A stretch of DNA of 64,000 nucleotides. Source: Candidatus Dormiibacterota bacterium (GTDB taxonomy: Bacteria > Chloroflexota > Dormibacteria > Dormibacterales > Dormibacteraceae). The stretch's first letter is position 1. The number at the start of each line of letters is the position of its first letter. A model generated the notes under the pieces. The model did no database searches, was not told the DNA's origin, and saw only the letters and a program-made list of their open reading frames with translations. The position numbers and the translations under genes are program-made. Where the stretch lies: positions 1 to 64,000 of the forward strand of contig JAMXLM010000005.1 of assembly GCA_024280995.1 (NCBI GenBank). The letters run 5' to 3'. Below are positions 62,119-64,000 of this stretch, in pieces.

Positions 62119-63027
62119 ATGGAAAACACCACGATCGTCGAGACCCACGGTCTCACCAAGCGCTACGGCAGCGGAGTCCTCGCCGTCGACTCCGTGGCCA
62201 TGAGCGTGCGCCGTGGCGAGGTCTATGGCTTCCTCGGCCCGAACGGGGCTGGGAAGACCACGACCCTGCGCATGCTCGTCGGCCTGATTCGGCCGACGTC
62301 GGGCACGGCCACCGTTGCGGGCCACACGCCCGGCGACCCGCACGGCCTCGCGCGAGTCGGCTCTCTGATCGAGTCGTCGGCCTTCTATCCGTACCTGAGT
62401 GGGCGGGCAAACCTGCGTGTGGTCGCCGACCTTGCGGGCGTCGACCAGAAGCGCGTCAACGAGGTGCTCGACGTGGTCGAGCTGAGCTCACGCGCCCACC
62501 GCAAGTTCGGGACCTACTCGACCGGCATGAAGCAGCGACTCGGCGTGGCTGCCGCGCTGCTGAAGGACCCCGACCTGCTGATCCTCGACGAGCCCACCAA
62601 CGGCCTCGACCCACAGGGAATGGCCGAGATGCGCAGGCTCATCAAGGACATCGGCCAGGGCAACCGCACAGTGCTGCTGTCGAGCCACCTGCTCGGCGAG
62701 GTCGAGCAGATCTGCGACCGCGTCGGAGTCATCAGCAACGGCAAGCTGGTCCGTGAGTCGACCGTGCAGGAGCTGATCGGCGAGGAGGGCGTGCTCGTGC
62801 GTGCCCAGCCGCTCGACAAGGCGGAGCAGATGCTGGCGACGTTGTTCGGCAACGACGCCATCAGCCGCCAGGACGGCGCTCTGCACCTCAAGGTCAAGCC
62901 GGAGCAGAGCAGCGAGATCAACCGCCGGCTCGTCGGCGCGGGCATCGGCGTCAGCGAGCTGCGTCCGTTCGAGAGATCGCTGGAGGAAGTCTTCTTCCAG
63001 CTCACAGGAGAGAGGCAAGGATCATGA
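62119..63027 (+). CDS. ABC transporter ATP-binding protein
   Basis: 302 residues from ATG 62119 (TAGCTT 8 bases before). Walker A GPNGAGKTTT, signature YSTGMKQRL, Walker B LLILDEPTNGLDP, H-loop SSHLL. BcrA/CcmA-type exporter ATPase with a C-terminal extension. Overlaps the permease by ATGA. Confidence 0.94.
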   Translation: MENTTIVETHGLTKRYGSGVLAVDSVAMSVRRGEVYGFLGPNGAGKTTTLRMLVGLIRPTSGTATVAGHTPGDPHGLARVGSLIESSAFYPYLSGRANLRVVADLAGVDQKRVNEVLDVVELSSRAHRKFGTYSTGMKQRLGVAAALLKDPDLLILDEPTNGLDPQGMAEMRRLIKDIGQGNRTVLLSSHLLGEVEQICDRVGVISNGKLVRESTVQELIGEEGVLVRAQPLDKAEQMLATLFGNDAISRQDGALHLKVKPEQSSEINRRLVGAGIGVSELRPFERSLEEVFFQLTGERQGS

Positions 63028-63827
63028 TCGCAACCATCAAAGCCGAGTGGCGTAAGAACCGATTCCGGCCCGCATTCCTCATCTCGTCCGGTCTCGTGGC
63101 GGCGGTCGTCGTGCTCGTCTTCATGACCAACTGGTACCAGGCGACCCACCCTGGCCAGAGTGACCGGCCAATCCCGCTGGCCATGCTGTTCCCTGACCAG
63201 TTCGTAAACGACGTAATGGGCGCCGGCTTCCCATTGGGCGCGGCGATGGCGATCGTGCTCGGAGCGATCGTTGCGGGGTCCGAGTACTCGTGGGGCACGT
63301 TGAAAACACTGTTCACGCAAGGCCCGGGCCGCCTGACGACGTGGTCCGGCCGGATTGTCGTCTTCACCGCCTGGATGGCGATCCTCTCCGCGATCCTCTT
63401 CGCGGTTGGCGCCGCTTGCAGTGTGCTGATCGTCACCGTCAACAATCACGCGATCGTGTGGCCCGCTGTGGCCGACATCGCGAAGGGATTCGGCGCCATG
63501 TGGCTGATCCTGACCGTCAACGGCATGCTCGGCATTGCGATCGCCGTGCTGGTGCGGCAGTCCGCGGCCGCGATCGGGATAGGCGTCGTCTACCTGCTCT
63601 CGATCGAGATCATCGCCGTCCGCTTCATCGACGGACTCAACAACGGCAGCTACAAGTGGATCGGCAACCTATTCCTCGGCCAGAACGCCACGGCGCTCAT
63701 CGGCCATCTGTCAAACGCCAAGGGAGTCACCATCAGCGCCGAGCAATCCTTGATCGTGCTGTTCGCCTGGCTCGCGGCGATGCTGGTGATCGCCGCCGGA
63801 CTTCAGCGCGTGAGGGACGTGACATAG
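63024..63827 (+). CDS. ABC transporter permease
   Basis: 267 residues, about six helices, ABC-2 type (FLISSGLVAAVVVLVFM, AGSEYSWGTLKTLFTQGPGR). Substrate unknown; partner of the preceding ATPase, possibly an antimicrobial or lipid exporter. Confidence 0.87.
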   Translation: MIATIKAEWRKNRFRPAFLISSGLVAAVVVLVFMTNWYQATHPGQSDRPIPLAMLFPDQFVNDVMGAGFPLGAAMAIVLGAIVAGSEYSWGTLKTLFTQGPGRLTTWSGRIVVFTAWMAILSAILFAVGAACSVLIVTVNNHAIVWPAVADIAKGFGAMWLILTVNGMLGIAIAVLVRQSAAAIGIGVVYLLSIEIIAVRFIDGLNNGSYKWIGNLFLGQNATALIGHLSNAKGVTISAEQSLIVLFAWLAAMLVIAAGLQRVRDVT

Positions 63828-63838
63828 GCAGCGCATCG

Positions 63839-64000
63839 TTCAGCAGCTCGCGAGGCCGGCCGTGGTCATGGGTCACGGGCCGGCCTCGGCTTACCGACGG
63901 TCTTGTCGTCGGGCTCAGCCTCGTCGCCGGATTGCTCGCGTTGTTCGGTAGCGCGTTCCGGCTGCAGCTCGTCCCCGTCATCATCCCGGTCGCGGTGATC
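63839..64000 (+). CDS. Start of a further membrane-protein gene (truncated at window edge)
   Basis: The frame beginning at 63839 stays open to the right edge and reads VTGRPRLTDGLVVGLSLVAGLLALFG followed by LVPVIIPVAVI, clearly coding with a hydrophobic helix. No ATG/GTG/TTG start is evident before the helix, so the start is uncertain. A sensor kinase would be a usual companion of such ABC genes, but that is a guess. Confidence 0.5.

Overview
The window is GC-rich, densely coded bacterial chromosome. Many genes start with GTG or TTG and lack a clear Shine-Dalgarno sequence. A TAnnnT -10-like hexamer often lies only about 7-13 bases before the start codon, which suggests leaderless mRNAs. An aa3-type oxidase cluster, a MarP-like CvpA/trypsin protease, an F420-type luciferase-like oxidoreductase and many secreted beta-propellers point to a Terrabacteria lineage (Dormibacterota/Chloroflexota-like or actinobacterial). 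The sequence alone does not settle the phylum. I see no insertion sequence, prophage, CRISPR array or rRNA.

Region 1 (1-26935) is the distinctive part. It holds six complete genes and one gene tail encoding exported proteins with unrelated N-terminal heads: a phosphoesterase, a Cys-paired Ycf48-like propeller, a PQQ-like propeller, a GH18 glycosidase, a peptidoglycan amidase, and a BNR propeller with ASPM/SPD-2/Hydin-type domains. All end in the same tandem ~95-residue, two-cysteine, aromatic-rich repeat, nearly always four copies, with the last copy flush with the C-terminus. I do not recognise this repeat as a named family. I interpret it as a shared surface-display, anchoring or ligand-binding module. 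Glycan genes (rffA/wecE-type aminotransferase, two methyltransferases, a polytopic GT-C-like protein) sit among these genes, and the PQQ-type member appears to be the last gene of the aminotransferase-methyltransferase operon. ilvD is also embedded here.

Region 2 (26913-34399) is branched-chain amino-acid biosynthesis: leuC-leuD on the minus strand, diverging from ilvB-ilvN-ilvC-leuA-pheA, whose genes overlap by 1-4 bases at each junction. Before ilvB there is an unannotated 27-residue leader ORF rich in Leu, Val and Ile, a strong terminator hairpin, and a copy of the terminator 3' arm inside the leader ORF. This is a textbook layout for ribosome-mediated attenuation. LeuA lacks the usual C-terminal leucine-sensing domain.

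Region 3 (34457-46430) carries an XRE-TPR regulator behind a perfect 7-3-7 palindrome, a fused E1 alpha/beta 2-oxoacid dehydrogenase, an SppA-like protease, isocitrate lyase with an upstream LysR gene, two small membrane ORFs, an F420-type oxidoreductase, a DUF1684-like protein, a DUF5671-like membrane protein and a Trm112-like zinc ribbon.

Region 4 (46453-64000) carries marP, the cytochrome c oxidase genes (ctaD, ctaC, a zinc-ribbon/subunit-IV-like protein, ctaE), a cupredoxin, FKBP and cyclophilin isomerases, a PRC-barrel protein, an MFS transporter, an orphan molybdopterin dehydrogenase subunit, tRNA-Val/Glu/Gly, several small proteins, a LmbE-type deacetylase, two bactofilins, a TfoX-N protein, and an ABC exporter with the start of another membrane-protein gene at the right edge. 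No stretch over 300 bases lacks a gene.
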